From Metopolophium dirhodum (lineage: Eukaryota; Arthropoda; Insecta; Hemiptera; Aphididae): a DNA stretch of 64,000 nucleotides. The stretch lies in assembly GCF_019925205.1 (NCBI RefSeq), contig NC_083562.1:22940001-23004000 (forward strand), given 5' to 3'. The notes below the pieces were generated by a model. The model saw only the letters and a program-made list of their open reading frames with translations, had not been told where the DNA came from and ran no database searches. Positions 28,401 through 43,400 of the stretch are shown in pieces. The translations under genes and the position numbers were made by a program. The first letter of the stretch is position 1. Each line of letters begins with the position of its first letter.

Positions 28401-31400
28401 TGCGGTCTGACGACGATATCAGATTAGATAAGTTACTGAAATAAGTAGGTGACACAACCGAAACGAACGTGTCGTCGCCAATATTACTTTCTGGAAACTT
28501 TGATTGCAAGATGTCTAAAAGCGGAATCTACAACGAGGAACGAAATCAAAATCAATTTATAATATACACAAAACAAAAAATAAGTAATACAATGTGTAGG
28601 TATATGGACCACTACATATTATGTTTGTATATTATGATATAATATCTTCGTACCATTCCAGCGATTTCTTTCAGTTTAGACAACTTGAATCGTCGGTGAG
28701 AATGAAATGGATCCTCTTGTTTGCTAGCTGGCGTTATTTCCGCGATACGTTTCTCGTAGTGGAACATGTCGTTGCTGAATATCGATGCGTCACCACTGGT
28801 GGCGCCCAGTAATTGTGATACGTCCACCATATACTGTTTGTACGCGGTCACAATCTGCAAATAATCATCGAAGCACGTATTTATAGTACAATACATTTGT
28901 AATCTAATTCTTATTAAGATTATTATTATTGTTGTGTTATAATTATTATCTTTAATGTGCACACAAACTTACTTTATTCTCTTGCTGCCTATAATAATAC
29001 CTTCGGTCAGGCAAGCCTAGTCCTGCTGGAGATATCTGAAATAGTGAAATCATTCCGCATTTTATAAGACAACCAACTAGAGTAACGATATAATAATAAC
29101 ACTGATAATAATACCTGAATTATGTTTTGGCCTGAAACCTTATCGTCAGGAACAACGTCTATCTTAAAAAACGGACTCACGCTGTATTTGGAGTGCAATT
29201 GTACAATGGTACTAGTCACGTCCCACTCATGAACGTTAAAATCTTTTAATACATGCCAACCACCTAATGTATATTACGAACATAATTGAATAATATTATA
29301 TTGTTAAGTACACATAAAAATAAAAATTCAGATTGGACCACCCAAGAGATGAGGAACAAAACATACCTAGGATAGTACTAATAATCTTCTTTAAAGGTTT
29401 TCCTTCATCTGTTTCGATATTATCCAGGTTCATGCATGATTCGTAGAAATGCTTCATCTTCCAGTTCAACGAGGTGGAACTGGCAACGTTTCTCAACGTA
29501 ACAACCATGTTCCTGATCTTTATTTTTTCTATACAAATTCAATAAGTATAGTTTAAATTTCAATATTTATTTTACAATGTATGATATTTCTAACACGTAT
29601 GATATGCACTCGATGTACTTACGATCTTGTTGAATGCGTTTTTTCAAACTCCACGAACTCATGTACGCCGGCAAGTCGTTGGTTTGCAGCCATCCTCCAC
29701 AAGAGTATTCTCTAAAATTTTCGCACGGCTGTTGAGTAAAGTTAATTTTGGGTAGAACCTTTAAACAAAAATGTATATAACATTAATATCACAAGCACAA
29801 TATATATATATATATATATATGTTTAAAATTTAAACGTAAAGTTACAAAGAGTTTCCTGTAGTTATCCGGTTACGGATCGTTAACTCTACGCTTTATTGC
29901 TTTAATTCGATTTCAAAACCTAAAGAAACGTCATGGGCGTTGTAGAACATCATACGAACCGCAATAACATCTAAACATTATTACAAAAGTGTTGTAGACC
30001 ATTTTTTTTATTTATATATAAACAGACTACAGATGACCTACAACGATCATTTAGCTCTGGATATAAATTATATCATTTTAGGTTTGGTTCATTGTTACCA
30101 TACCTTGATACCTAAACAATAGATAGGTATAGAATTCATGTTGGACACGACACACACCACAACAGTCATTATAAAAATATATACTGACTGAGTACATTAG
30201 GTATTACGACAAAGCACAAATTAGATTTATACCTAGTCATATTTCATTATATCGATCGATTACATTTTAGGTTTTTATATACGGCCCGATTTAGGATTTT
30301 GGCTGTGGTACACACCGGTTTTGATAATAATATAGCGTCCCGGTGTCCCGATAAAGTGTTTCGGGACGAAAAATTGTTACGGAATTAAACTTCAATAATT
30401 TATGTTAAAATTTTGGCTTTTACTAAGCATTTCTATAGTAGAAAACAATATTGTTTTGATCAATGATAAAACAATGAAGTTTATTACTTGAATGACTTGC
30501 GAAATCTATTCTAAAATTATTTTCCCGGCTTGTAGATGAGTGATTATCAATACTGGCATTTTAATTTCCTGTTTCCACACGACAATTTTTTATCTCTAAT
30601 TGATAATTTGTCGGTTATGCATTCTGATTTGTAACTTTTAATTTTTACCTCATAAACGTAGTCGTAGAGTGCTTACCACTGACCAGTATGTGTGATATTC
30701 CAGTTACGAAAAAATATTATGTTAAAAATATTGGTGATTAACCGTGGAGGAGTTGTAAAATTGTTTCCAGTAAAATTAATACGAACAATTGTTGTCCCAG
30801 TTTAAGCAAAATAAAATATGGCAACTCTAGATTTATTAGAATTCACTGCATAAAACTTTCTAACAAATTACAAGTGCTAATAATATTTTGTAGATACGTC
30901 ATACAGTACATTTTATCATATTATATTATTATTTAATATCACGTTTTAATAAATATTAAATATTATTATAATTTATAATCACTAACATTGTCCGGTGATC
31001 AGGCGTATATTGTAGAAATTAGTATTTAGTAAGCTATTCAAAATTACTAGAGACCCTTTCAGACAGCTTAAATAAGTATACGTAAGCAATTTCGAAAGAA
31101 AAAAACATATAAATTGATCAAAAGTAAATATTTTACTGTTTCCTGGACCCGGTAGGTATACTCTCGTCATTTTTAAAACGTAGCCACAATTATAATGGTA
31201 TAAATTATTCATGTATACCCACCTTTAATGGAATCGGTCATCAACGCCCACTCAGAAAACCTTATTTCCATTCTACCTGTTGCGCGTATATTGAGAGTCT
31301 TATGAATGAGTTCGAATAATCCATACAGTAGTAGATAAAGTAGGTACCGGTAACATAAGGTACTAGGATCTCCTGCACTTTTATTATAATATGTGCAAAA

Positions 31401-34400
31401 CCTGGTCACAAAAACGCATACACACCCATGCACAGATGCATTACCTATTGCCTTTGTTTAAATTTTACGCATGTTTATTACTAAATATTGGTAAAACATT
31501 TTAGTAAATACCTTGATACTGGTATATTAGCATATTGGGTCGTTTTTTCAAAAATAAATAAAATTACGGTATTTAGTGAAATTCGAACTTTATGAAAACA
31601 TCGGGAGTATAATCAATAACGAGGAAACAACATCGTAGATGAATATTGTAAAAATTAGCGTCATCTGCGTTGTAAACAGACCGGTGTAGACGCAGCTTCC
31701 TCCATGCACGCACGCAGACCACTATCCACTATAATAGTATGTGCGGCTCATGATAAAAGAGGTTTTCGATACGGACGAGAGGCGTTCCGGTCCACCTAAC
31801 GTCAAACGACCGTCGAGACAAAAATAAACGCTGCATCACTGTCGTCCGTGCAGCTCGTCACGAAATAATCACGATATGTTAATATATATTCCGCGTGTGC
31901 ATGATTTAGGTATTTTTAATTTTATTTTTTTACCCCGAAAACCTCAATGCGTAACCCCTATGAGGGATTAATGAACCGTGTTGGCGTTCAATCGAAGTGG
32001 GCTAGGCGAGCGGTTTTTTCGTCGTCACCCGGGCCTCGCCCTCGGATCCGGACGACGTGTTACTGCTGCAGCACTGTAGCAGTACGATGGTATTAATGAT
32101 AATGATAATAATAATAATAATAATAATAATATACGTTGCATAGGTCGTAAAAAATGCACAGGAGTGCCACTCTCAGATAGAGCACGCGCGCCCCATAAAC
32201 GGCTATATATATATATATATAAATGTATAAATTCACGGCCAGATATATAAAATATTTCGTTTCGTTTCAAGTCCTCGTAACACAGTCCGGGTGCACAACA
32301 AAATGATACGATATTATTATACTCGTATACTTTCACTAGGAGGTCGTGGCCGCGTTCGACAATAGGCAAGGTTAAGGACGCACACGCTACACATTATAAT
32401 ATTATGTTCTCCATGGGTAATCTTATACCCTGCATAATATAATATATATACCTGTACATGGCTGTACCAAGAGAGTGTTTTCATATAATTGAATTCGTCA
32501 CAGATATATAGGCCTCCGCTCGGCCGATGAGTGGTCTCGTCCAGCGAGTCCGTCTCACGTCGATGTATATAAGCAAACGATATACCATCTACGGAGATCT
32601 ACCCACGTGACACACAGTAGTCAATACCTAATAATAATAACATCACGTCGTTGATAGCGGTCAGGTGTTGTGTCGTACGGTGCATGTTGAGTATATACAA
32701 TGTATATATTATACATACGTAGGATTTACCGCGTATTCCTCTATTTTGGCGGTTGTATTTTTTTATCTCTTCGGTGCTAATCGACCTCCATTGACTTGAA
32801 AGCTCTCGCCACCGGCACAACCATTTATTATGATATACAATTTTTGTGTAATATCATCCTGCCTTTGGCGAAATATAGTAGGTACATAGTACCCTATACG
32901 TTCGTACGTATATTATGTACACATGATATAAACAACATAAGGATATAACTGCGGAAATACGAGATCGGAAACAGCATAACGACTGTAGCGTTTCGAATCC
33001 TGTGTATTAAACACATATTATGTGACGGTGTTTCCCCCTAAATCATGTATATTATGCAGCATAAATAATATTATATTATATTGTCAAGAATCGCCCGCGT
33101 ATCCGACCGACAGAGTTACACCACGTGCACACGCGCAATGTTGTACTCCAAACATTGATAAAATATCGCACTGTCAGTACAATAAGGCCATAACTAAAAA
33201 AAAAGCAAATGTTCAGGAAATCAATATGAAAATTTAGAATAAAATGATAATTTTTTCATCAAATAAAAAATAATGTTCAGGGTTAAGATACATATTTATA
33301 ATTTTGTTGTGATTATAATCAAGTGATTTTTATCCTTGTAAATATCTTTATTTTTGTATGATTTTAACTTAAAAGAACAAAAATTGAAAATTTTCTAGTT
33401 ATTACATTATTGCACTACCTTTTAAATTGATTTTCATATTATTTTGGCCATAAACAAAATGTATGAAGCATTAAAAATTATGATTTAACTAATATAATTA
33501 TATTATTAAATACGTTGATGTTGACTCTAAAAAACACTTAAACTGCAAAATAATATAATATTTAATATTTAGTTTATAAAATGAACAGCTGCAGTCTCTT
33601 AAATATTTGATTATTTTTTTTAACAATAATAACATCGAATTACAACAATTTTTATATTAAATTATTACAAAATAATATTATAATTTTAAAATTATAATAA
33701 TAATATAATTTTTGTATTAAATAAAAAATAAATAACATCTCTTCTGTCGCTTAGTTTCCTTATTATTCAAAGTAAATCATTTTTCCTTAATTTACCAATA
33801 TTTTCTGCTGTGGTTGAAAATTAATCATCTTAGAGAGAAGAATTATTATTATTTCTACTTATAGTAGTCTCTTACAAAATATTTTAATAATGTAGGTATA
33901 TATTTTGTAAAATACAAGTTGTACTATGTATAATTAATTATTGAGTAATACTGTTTTACTCGATTTTCCTTTATGTTTATGCTCTTTTAGGTGTTTAAAT
34001 AGATATTTTTGCATCACACTAACTTAAAAGTGTTTTAACTCTACCATTAGAAGTCATTATAGTTATTATAATAATACAAAAATATACACAATTTAAAAAC
34101 TATGAATTAGACTAATAGAGTATGACTACAGTATAAATGAGTGTAAGAAATTAATAAATTAATGATAATAATATTTTATTATTATTATTGTTATAAACAC
34201 GGTTATCTACACGGTGTAGATAACCGTGATTATAACGAATGTTATTATCTCAATATGCAGCGTTATAGATCTGAAAGTTTGATTGTTTTAAGTAGCAAAA
34301 GCGCGATATTTTAATATATATTTTTATTTTTTTTATTAAGTTTAAATTTATACATACATAAAACTATAAAAGTACTGGGCCCCTCTGAGAGAACTCGTGT

Positions 34401-37400
34401 GGGGGCAAAAAATATGGTCTTATTGTTCTGACCCTATGAACTTGTTTCAGTAAACCAGCATATTTCGTTTTACGACCAAAGAGGTAGATGACTACCAAAA
34501 AAAAAACAACAGAAAAACTACAAATTCATAGACACCATAAACACAAATTTCAAGTTGTGGCCTTATTGTACTTAATAAAATATACTCGGATAATTGCAAA
34601 CCAAAATATTTTCAAATCATACAAACCCAGCAAATTTATATATTCGCTCTTAAAAAAACAGAATTATACGAAAATTCGAGCAGGAGTTTATATTAAAATT
34701 GTATAACAAACACAACTGATGGAGCAAAGAAATATCACCAATAATAATTATCAATATATATATATATATATAGGTATATATTAGTATTATTATAATAGCT
34801 TCGATATTTTACTCATAAAAAAACGATAAAATTCCTTTAATTTGTATTGACAATCAAGGACAGAATAGAAAAGACATACAATGCATTCAATTCTATTTTT
34901 CTTTGATATAATTATTGTTTTTTGTTTTTTTGAAAGTACATACAAGTTTTAAAAGATATCTTAAACAAACTATATACATAATTTAATTCTCTTATTAATA
35001 CAAATAACCATATATTTCTATGTTATAAAGATGACATGAAAAAGTACAATTAGCCTAAACACACAGTTGCGTACTATCAGTGGAATGTTTTTATTGTATT
35101 ATGTTATATGTATAGAATATAGATGTATACAAATGTATTAAATTATTTGATATACATATAGGCACACATAAATTCTTTATATAACCCCTTACATTGAAAA
35201 TAATATCTGTATACGTTTTATAGTTTTCACGTTTATCGTATTAGGTACTTATATTATTATTTTTAACTATTAGGTACATATCATTGTGATTTTATGAATC
35301 AATATTTTCAACGTCACGCAGTGTGTCTAATATATATCTACTGAATTCTCCAACCATTTGTAATAAATAAACTACAATTATAAGACAATTTTTTATCTGA
35401 TTATTTATTGATTATTGTTTTAAGTTTTAACCATACGTCACCAAAACATGTCAATGCAACAATGCGTGATATAGCGAAATTAAATTTAAAAATGCTAGTT
35501 TCCAATTGCAGGACCTCGTGAAGTCATGTATCGCATGATGACAGCGTATGAGATAATTATAACTATAGATACGTATGTACTTGGAACTCTACGATAAACC
35601 ACAAATATTTCGTCGCACAATACATGTCGCACAGTACCCATATCAATACACCACAATACTTCACTTCAAACTGATTAACCAGTATTATTCAATACATTCA
35701 ATATATTAGTTTCTTGTTGATAAAATGTTTTTACACAAAAACAATTCACAATTGGTAAATTATAACATATTAAACGAATATGGGATTTTAAACGGTCTCT
35801 TCGATACTAATATATAATTTGTTTTCGTAACTAAATAGTATAGAGCAGCATTTGTTTTGCAACAGTTGGAATCTTATTAGCACGAATATTTACTGCAATT
35901 ATTGATGATAGAGTACTTAAAATTGCAAGTGCAAAGGCATTAATAATATACTATATAAATCCAGAGTGCATCACAAGAAATTTGAATTTATAGATATAGG
36001 TATATATATAGTATATACAGACACTAAACTCACGGGAACAGAATAATCGACGAAAATGAATATAAATTTCCAATGGAACAGCAGCTAGTGTCTGTCCCAT
36101 CTCGTTATCATCATTTCAAACTCGTCTCGCAATCTCCCATGCTTGATTTCATACGAAAATACCATAAATTCAGTACAGGATATTTGGTGGATATATCAAA
36201 TATAATAGTATTACACGTAAAACGAAACAATCGAATACGTTCGTTTGTTTTGTGTGGAGTTCTCCACGTATAAGACTTTTGGGCGGGGGTGAGGGAGACG
36301 ATAGGTTTGAGAACCATTGCGAATAAAGTATACTGTACGAGTGTCGGTTATGGCGTAGTGGGAAAGGAGAAGAGGAAACCAGTCGAGAATAATGTGGACA
36401 CGTACGACGTACCGCTAAATATTACGTCTCTCTCTCACATATACACACCAACTGAATCTCTCTCTCTCTGCCATGCAACTGACCCTCTGGCTGGACAGCC
36501 ACCGAGTATCTGGTCCGACAGTCTCCCTGCGCACAAGAATGTGCGTGCTCCACAGCACACAACATACACTAACACAAACGCAAGCATTAAAATTCTAAGA
36601 CACACATACACACACATGCACCGAGATCAAACCGAGATTAAACCTCGTCGGCGGACGGAAAACTAAAATAATACGGCGACACACACAGGAGAATAATTAT
36701 AATATTATATCTCGTAGTTGTGAAACAATAGTACGTCACGATGCTTGATGCTATAAAGGCATACCTGTTGCGCGCGTACATAGTACGACGTACAACATCA
36801 TGTGTACCTACATCTGGTTCCCGTGCGTGTTGCGGAGGTAGACGACCCGAAAAATGTTTCCTACCGACAACGGTTGTGTGGCAGATATCCGGCAAGTGTG
36901 AGTATTCGAATAGGCCACCGAAAAAGTAATCACCCTTATTTTTATTTTTTTTTGTGGTTTAGAAATATCAATATAGGTATAGTGCCGATAATGAAATAAC
37001 ATACTATAGTGATGCACATAAAATAGGTATAGCACGTATATATTACGTATACCTATATAGTATATATATTATATTATCACTAATATATAATATTACATTT
37101 CTCGTAACTACTATTATAATAGAACTATATATACTATATTATATGTAGGATACGACCGCGGCGAATACGAACATTACACAATTTGTTATAATGCCCTCGT
37201 AAAATCCATTTGACGATGGGCTGCTAGTTACACCTTACACGAGATTTTCTAAGAACCGGTTGGCGCTCAGACTAAATACCATATAGTATACACTATATAC
37301 ATGTTAAATTTACGATTATAATATGGAATCGGACACCCGTAGTTTGGGAAATCGTAATGTAGTTCATGCGGCGGACGGCTGCAATAAATCCAAAAAGCCA

Positions 37401-40400
37401 TATTTCAACGGGTCCATACCGACCTATTGTATACGCACTCCGGGTCTAGCGGTAGAAATGGCTGTATGTAAGTATTCATCAAAGACATATTACCTAAAAT
37501 TGTATGCTGAACAACTCACCCGTCCGATTTAAACGAAAATAACATGAAATTATAACAAAACATCGATTTCAAAAAAAAAAATATAAATACCATTATACAA
37601 CCCAAAACTATAAAATACGAAGACGATTAGGTATGTATTTTTATACCCGCGACCCCAAACATTTAAAACCATATTGAGAAAATAAAAATACAACTTGTCT
37701 TTCAATTTTCACACGATAAATTCGAACGACGGTTACCTTCAATTAATTTTCTTATATTGAAATGTTGAGGTGTACATATAATATATATATACTTATTGTA
37801 TTTGTTGATACATGCATGAGCACATCAGTATTATGTATACAAGTGTATGTAATTATTACTATTTACGTGTGACAAAAATATAATATACAAACCAACGTGT
37901 TATAAACAAGTTACATTTTTACTAAAATAAGAACATTTAACTCCTAAACAGTGGTATTAATTTGTCTAATGTCTTAAATGTTGCTAGTGTAGAACACATC
38001 ACACATTCTATATACCGTGACCCCAATCCCTTTTTACCACTTAACATCAATCTTCCCAAATCCCCTATTTTAATATTTAGATATAATTTAAGTGTCATAA
38101 ATAATTGATTAATTCATCAATCATTCTACATATTTTTCCCCTATTATAACTATAACCTCAACTATAACAATATATTACAAAATCATTTTTGTTTTTCCCG
38201 GGGTTTGCGTCCAGCACAGTATCACCACCCAAAAATACACCACTGCAGGATGACGACTTATAACAAGATTCCAATATAATATATTATTATAAGTACCCAC
38301 AAAGGTATTACTTTAAAAATTAATTTACGTTTTAAAATGCTTACCTACCTACACAACATATAAAATATGATTTGAAAATTGATGTCGATTTCGGGGTAGT
38401 ATGAAAACTCACTTCATAACTGAAGACACTATATAAGCAATTTGTCGGTGAATTTTGTGCCTTGTGTTATAATATATATGTAAGTTTACACACGTCACAC
38501 TTGCACATAAACTTATATTTTCACAAGTTTGTGATAATACAGTGTATGTGCGTACATATTACATTTAACGTTTTTATTTGTGAGCAAACACAAATTTCGT
38601 TCGCGTTTGCTCGATCTGTTAAAATATCCAGTGTCGACAATGCACATGCAATGGCAGTGAAAAGTTATACGCTCACTACAAAGTCTTCGGAGTGAGCAGC
38701 AACGCATCTGAGGCGACATCGGATCGCCTATTATTCATGGTGCAAACACTATAATGTGCATAGGTTAGGCAGGTAGATAAGTACGACATAGTATACTAAT
38801 ATTAATTATTACATTTATTGTTAACATATAATAATATCTTCGTATCGTCTGTCCCTCGCATGCTCACAACGTTGTGGATGGTCTTAAAAACTGTACAGCC
38901 TACTGTAATCTTATCTACTTGCGTGCGCTCTACAATGCTGTGGGATATCGTATCGTTTAAAATAGTTAAATATTTTTCTTTCAAATGTTACTTTTATGTA
39001 CCTACTATTCTGTGTTTCAGCAGTTGCAGTGTGGCAAAGTAGGTATACTCGCATATTATAATATTACATAGAAGGACTACTGAGATGTAAGAAAAAAATT
39101 GTACACACGAGCTTCTTAGAGTGCCATACATAAATACGAGTATGTATATACATACGCGAGCGTGTTACGAAACGAGTAGTTACCGAGTTTTTTAAGAGTA
39201 CTTTTTATGTAAAGGTACGGTTTAACTATAGTGTATAGATTAAGCACGATGATGATTGGTGTGTATATACGTCATATTATATAACAGTGTGTGTGCGTGT
39301 GTAAACAAAAGAATAATGATGATAATAATAATTATAACGTGTGTGATTAATAAGGCATATTGCCTCTGTGAGTGTGTGTGTTTAGTGTATACCTTCTATC
39401 GTCGTTATCTCACTCTCTCACGGTCTCTCGGGGGTGTGCGTAAATCTACACTTAGAAACCGGGCGAAACTATACACACAAACGTCCGTTTTATCAGACAC
39501 CATACATAATATTTTATCAGGCCAAATTATAATGCGATCGGACAGTTACGTTATCCGTCATAATTCCAGCGCAAAAACACGTTTTTTATTTTAAAAAGTT
39601 TTAATTTTGATAACAGTAACGCGCACATATACTTTTACAATATATTACATGGGTACAGTGTGTTCGTTTCAACCGGCAAACAAAGTGATTATATTATTTA
39701 ATTTTACCACACGACAAAGTTTTTGAATACGTCCATCGGATCTGCGCTAAGACGGAAGCTCGAAAATAGGTGTGAATCGGTGCACGCAAAAGGCATCGTT
39801 ACTTTATTTCAAATGTTGAAAAGGAAACTTAAGCAACATCGTAATAAATAGTTTTTTTGGAACCAAAACACAACAAATAGACAAAATTAATTAGTTTATA
39901 TTTTAGTCACAAATGAACGGAGATACAATATTATTAAATGGTCTGTTTAAGTTTGATTTGTTTATTTCGTTTCTTAAATAACCAATAATTCAATAATATT
40001 CTTATAGTGTACCCCTATGTACGGTAGTCTGACGAGTAAAATCTTAATAATTTCCAAAATGCACACGCAGCGAATAACTACAACAGTTTTGACAGTTAAA
40101 AATATTTATAGTGCAATACAACTTTAATCAACAGTAGGTTTTGAAATTATATACGTCTGCAGTTGTTTAGATTATAGAACAGAAAATAAATAACAAAAAA
40201 CAATGCCAAACCGAAATTATATTAAAATTTACTAACACAGTTCATTAGTTTACATTATACAACACTGTTGTAATACTATATTTATCTAGAAACAAATTTA
40301 TTTTGCAAAAGTATCTTTTAAAATAATTATTTATAGTTGTATTTAATTTTTACTCTTAGAATAACTTTCCTAGAATAACTCATAAATATAAATCGTGTGT

Positions 40401-43400
40401 ACCTATAAAATAAAAACAAAACGGTAACTTTTTATAAGTTGCTAACGGCTTTCTTATGATTTTAAAATAATTATAGGCAACATGTTGTTGACTGTCTTAA
40501 AAATATCGTAAATAATATTAATATATTATTATTCATAGTAATCAGTTGTATTACATAGGAACCTACAATGTAGGCAAGTATACCTACGCAATACGCATAA
40601 TTTTATTCGAGTACACTTGAAGATATAGTTATTACTTATAACTATATCAGTTATTAATTGAAACATAAATTAACCTCAGTCAATATAGTACATAATATAT
40701 TATTTAATATACAAAAAAAGGTTTATGGAAGGAAGAGGTTATGTTTTTAAACAGACATTTAGACATTTTTTTAAAATTATATACTTATACTCTATAGGTA
40801 TATATTATTGCTTAATATGATACGCTATACTATATAAGTATAATAGGTCACTGTATATAAGTGCACTGACGAAAGTACATCGTATAAAATATGCAGATTG
40901 ATAACCCGCAATTTAATTTTGTTTTGTGGCGATGGCAAAAAAATTATTTTTGTGTTCGTAACGTTACGTAACAGTAATATAAAAACAAATTCTTTGCCAA
41001 GGACACACAAAAAAAAGGGAAACGAAATAAATTATATAATTGTCGTTATTCATTGTATACCACCACGATTTAGCTGTAACTATTAAGCCCTCACTACACG
41101 ATGTCACCACCAGTAGCTCATCTTATAGCCAAAGAAGGTGTAAAATGTTTATTTTCAAACAATATAATATATTCGTCACCGACTAGTGTGATGATAATAA
41201 TAATATTGCGATGCTAGAGTGTAGAATTAAAGCTTATATTATTTTATCATAATATCCATAATATAAGTAACAGTATAATATAATATACAGTAACTGTATA
41301 GTTACTAGTTCTCAGTCCGGTTGGGAAACACCAAATGTATGCGCATAATACCTATGTATAAAGTACAGTTGGACTTGAACCTTATATTATATATTTTCGA
41401 TAACACTAAATACAAATAATTACCTCCACATAGCAATCATACGTGTATGTTTTTTATATTATTAATTATTTCTATAATGTTTTATTACACGACATGTTTC
41501 TATATATAATAAAGTATCTATATTATCTAAGCACGTTTCACGAATTTGTATTAAAAAGATGCCGGCACACACTAGTTTATCTCTCTAAACAATACGTAAA
41601 ATATATATTTTGTCACGAGAAATCGTTTTTTATGATGTTTAAGTAAGCTTAGAGTAAAATCACCTAGGTATTACAAAAATTATAGAGAATAATATTTTTA
41701 AGGGGTTGAATTTTAGATTTGAATTAGGTACATTTATTATTTGATTATTTACATTTGACTTCAAAATAATCTATTTTTTCAAAATTTAAATTTCTATTTG
41801 ATGATATTTAGACAAAATGTTATGTGAAACCCTAATTAACCCTATTAAACCATATTAATCTATGTTGTACGGTAGGTCAGAAAGAGAAGAGATTGCGGGA
41901 TGGAATATTGTAGATAGCATACATTGTAAACGGACAGTTGTGGACTTGAGGTAGATACGTTTTTCGTGTAGATATAATATACGACACAAGATCAATTTCC
42001 AAATATGTACTTTAAAAAAATATTAATTATTATACCTATATATTAGATGCCATCTGCTTAAACTCAGCCTGTGAAACCAAGCTATTGTAAATTCTATTAT
42101 TTCGTTTATATCAAACGAAGATGTAAAATATCATTTCTCGTAGAGGCATTGTCTTCAGCGTCGTAAGTACACTCATATAATATTATACTATATTATACAA
42201 AACGTCTACGCCACACAACCAGATGCAAAAGGCACGCGATTTGCCGTTTTACCGTTAACGCATATCGTCGGTCGTTGTCGTGTATATTACCTATATAATG
42301 TTATTATTATTTTTATAAATAAACTGTGCGCAGTTATCTTTCTTCCCTATGGATAGTATACGATAGAAACGACGTACCAATATCATATCAAAGTACCCTT
42401 GACAAGGCGGTGGAATACCTACGATACACTGATACAAGTAATAGATGAAGAAGAAGAAGAAGAAGAAGAAGAAGAAGAAGAAGAATGGAAAAAAACGAGG
42501 TCGCCCTTAAGCACAATCCGTCTGATTCGTCGTGTACACTCAAACGTAATATGGATACAACATAGTATATACCTATACAATATACATATATAATATCGCT
42601 GCACATACATAATATATATATAATATAAATCATTCCGAACAGGTACCCATTATTGTCGGCCGAGTACGAGCACGACTTACCTGTATATAATATCTACCTA
42701 CATGCACTGCAGCGAATACGTCGTCGTCCTACAAAGGAAAAAAAACCGTTTCGCGATATCGTCTCTGCTGACGGATTCAAAACGGTCACTGTATATATTA
42801 TAAACACGATTTTTTATATATATCCTTCGTCATAACAGTATATGTACCATTATTATACATAAGACGCACCTCTATTCGACACGTTTTTTTTTGTTCATGC
42901 GAAACCTAGGTTTCGTTTGGAACCGCGATGGATAACTTATTGATCGTGGTTATTGGTGGCTAGCCGTTTGATTGTTTTTCCAAATTGAGTTTCGGCGGTT
43001 CAAACAACGTACTTCAATACACTTTATACTGTTGCAGCTTCTGTTGAATCACTATTTAGCGCGAAGTAACAAATACGTCTTATTTGACATCTACAGTAAT
43101 ACAGTATTATATCCTATACATACATTACAATAATTTGTTGCCAAAACGATTAGCGTCGACAGACGACGTTCGACGGTGCGTATAATACGTATAAAACTAT
43201 AGCAAATACACAACCACTCACACAATTCAAATGTTCAGAACCAAAATATTGAAATCTCGTCAATCTCGATGAAAAATAGTTTCAAACATGGGATTTCTAT
43301 AAAACAAACGTGTCAAAAACAGTCAATAAAAAACACATTTCACGCATGGATTGTTCAAATTTCGTCGTTATACTAAACAATACTGTTTTTTAAACTTAAT

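Noticed and set aside
33676..33699. 24-bp perfect A/T-only palindrome
   Set aside because: Expected by chance in DNA this AT-rich; it lacks G and C and any flanking duplication.
36073..36666. Overlapping ORFs on both strands inside intron 1
   Set aside because: They arise from CT- and AC-rich low-complexity DNA and have no recognisable domain.
41828..41846. CCCTAATTAACCCTATT, reminiscent of telomere-like repeats
   Set aside because: Only two irregular units, not the insect TTAGG array.
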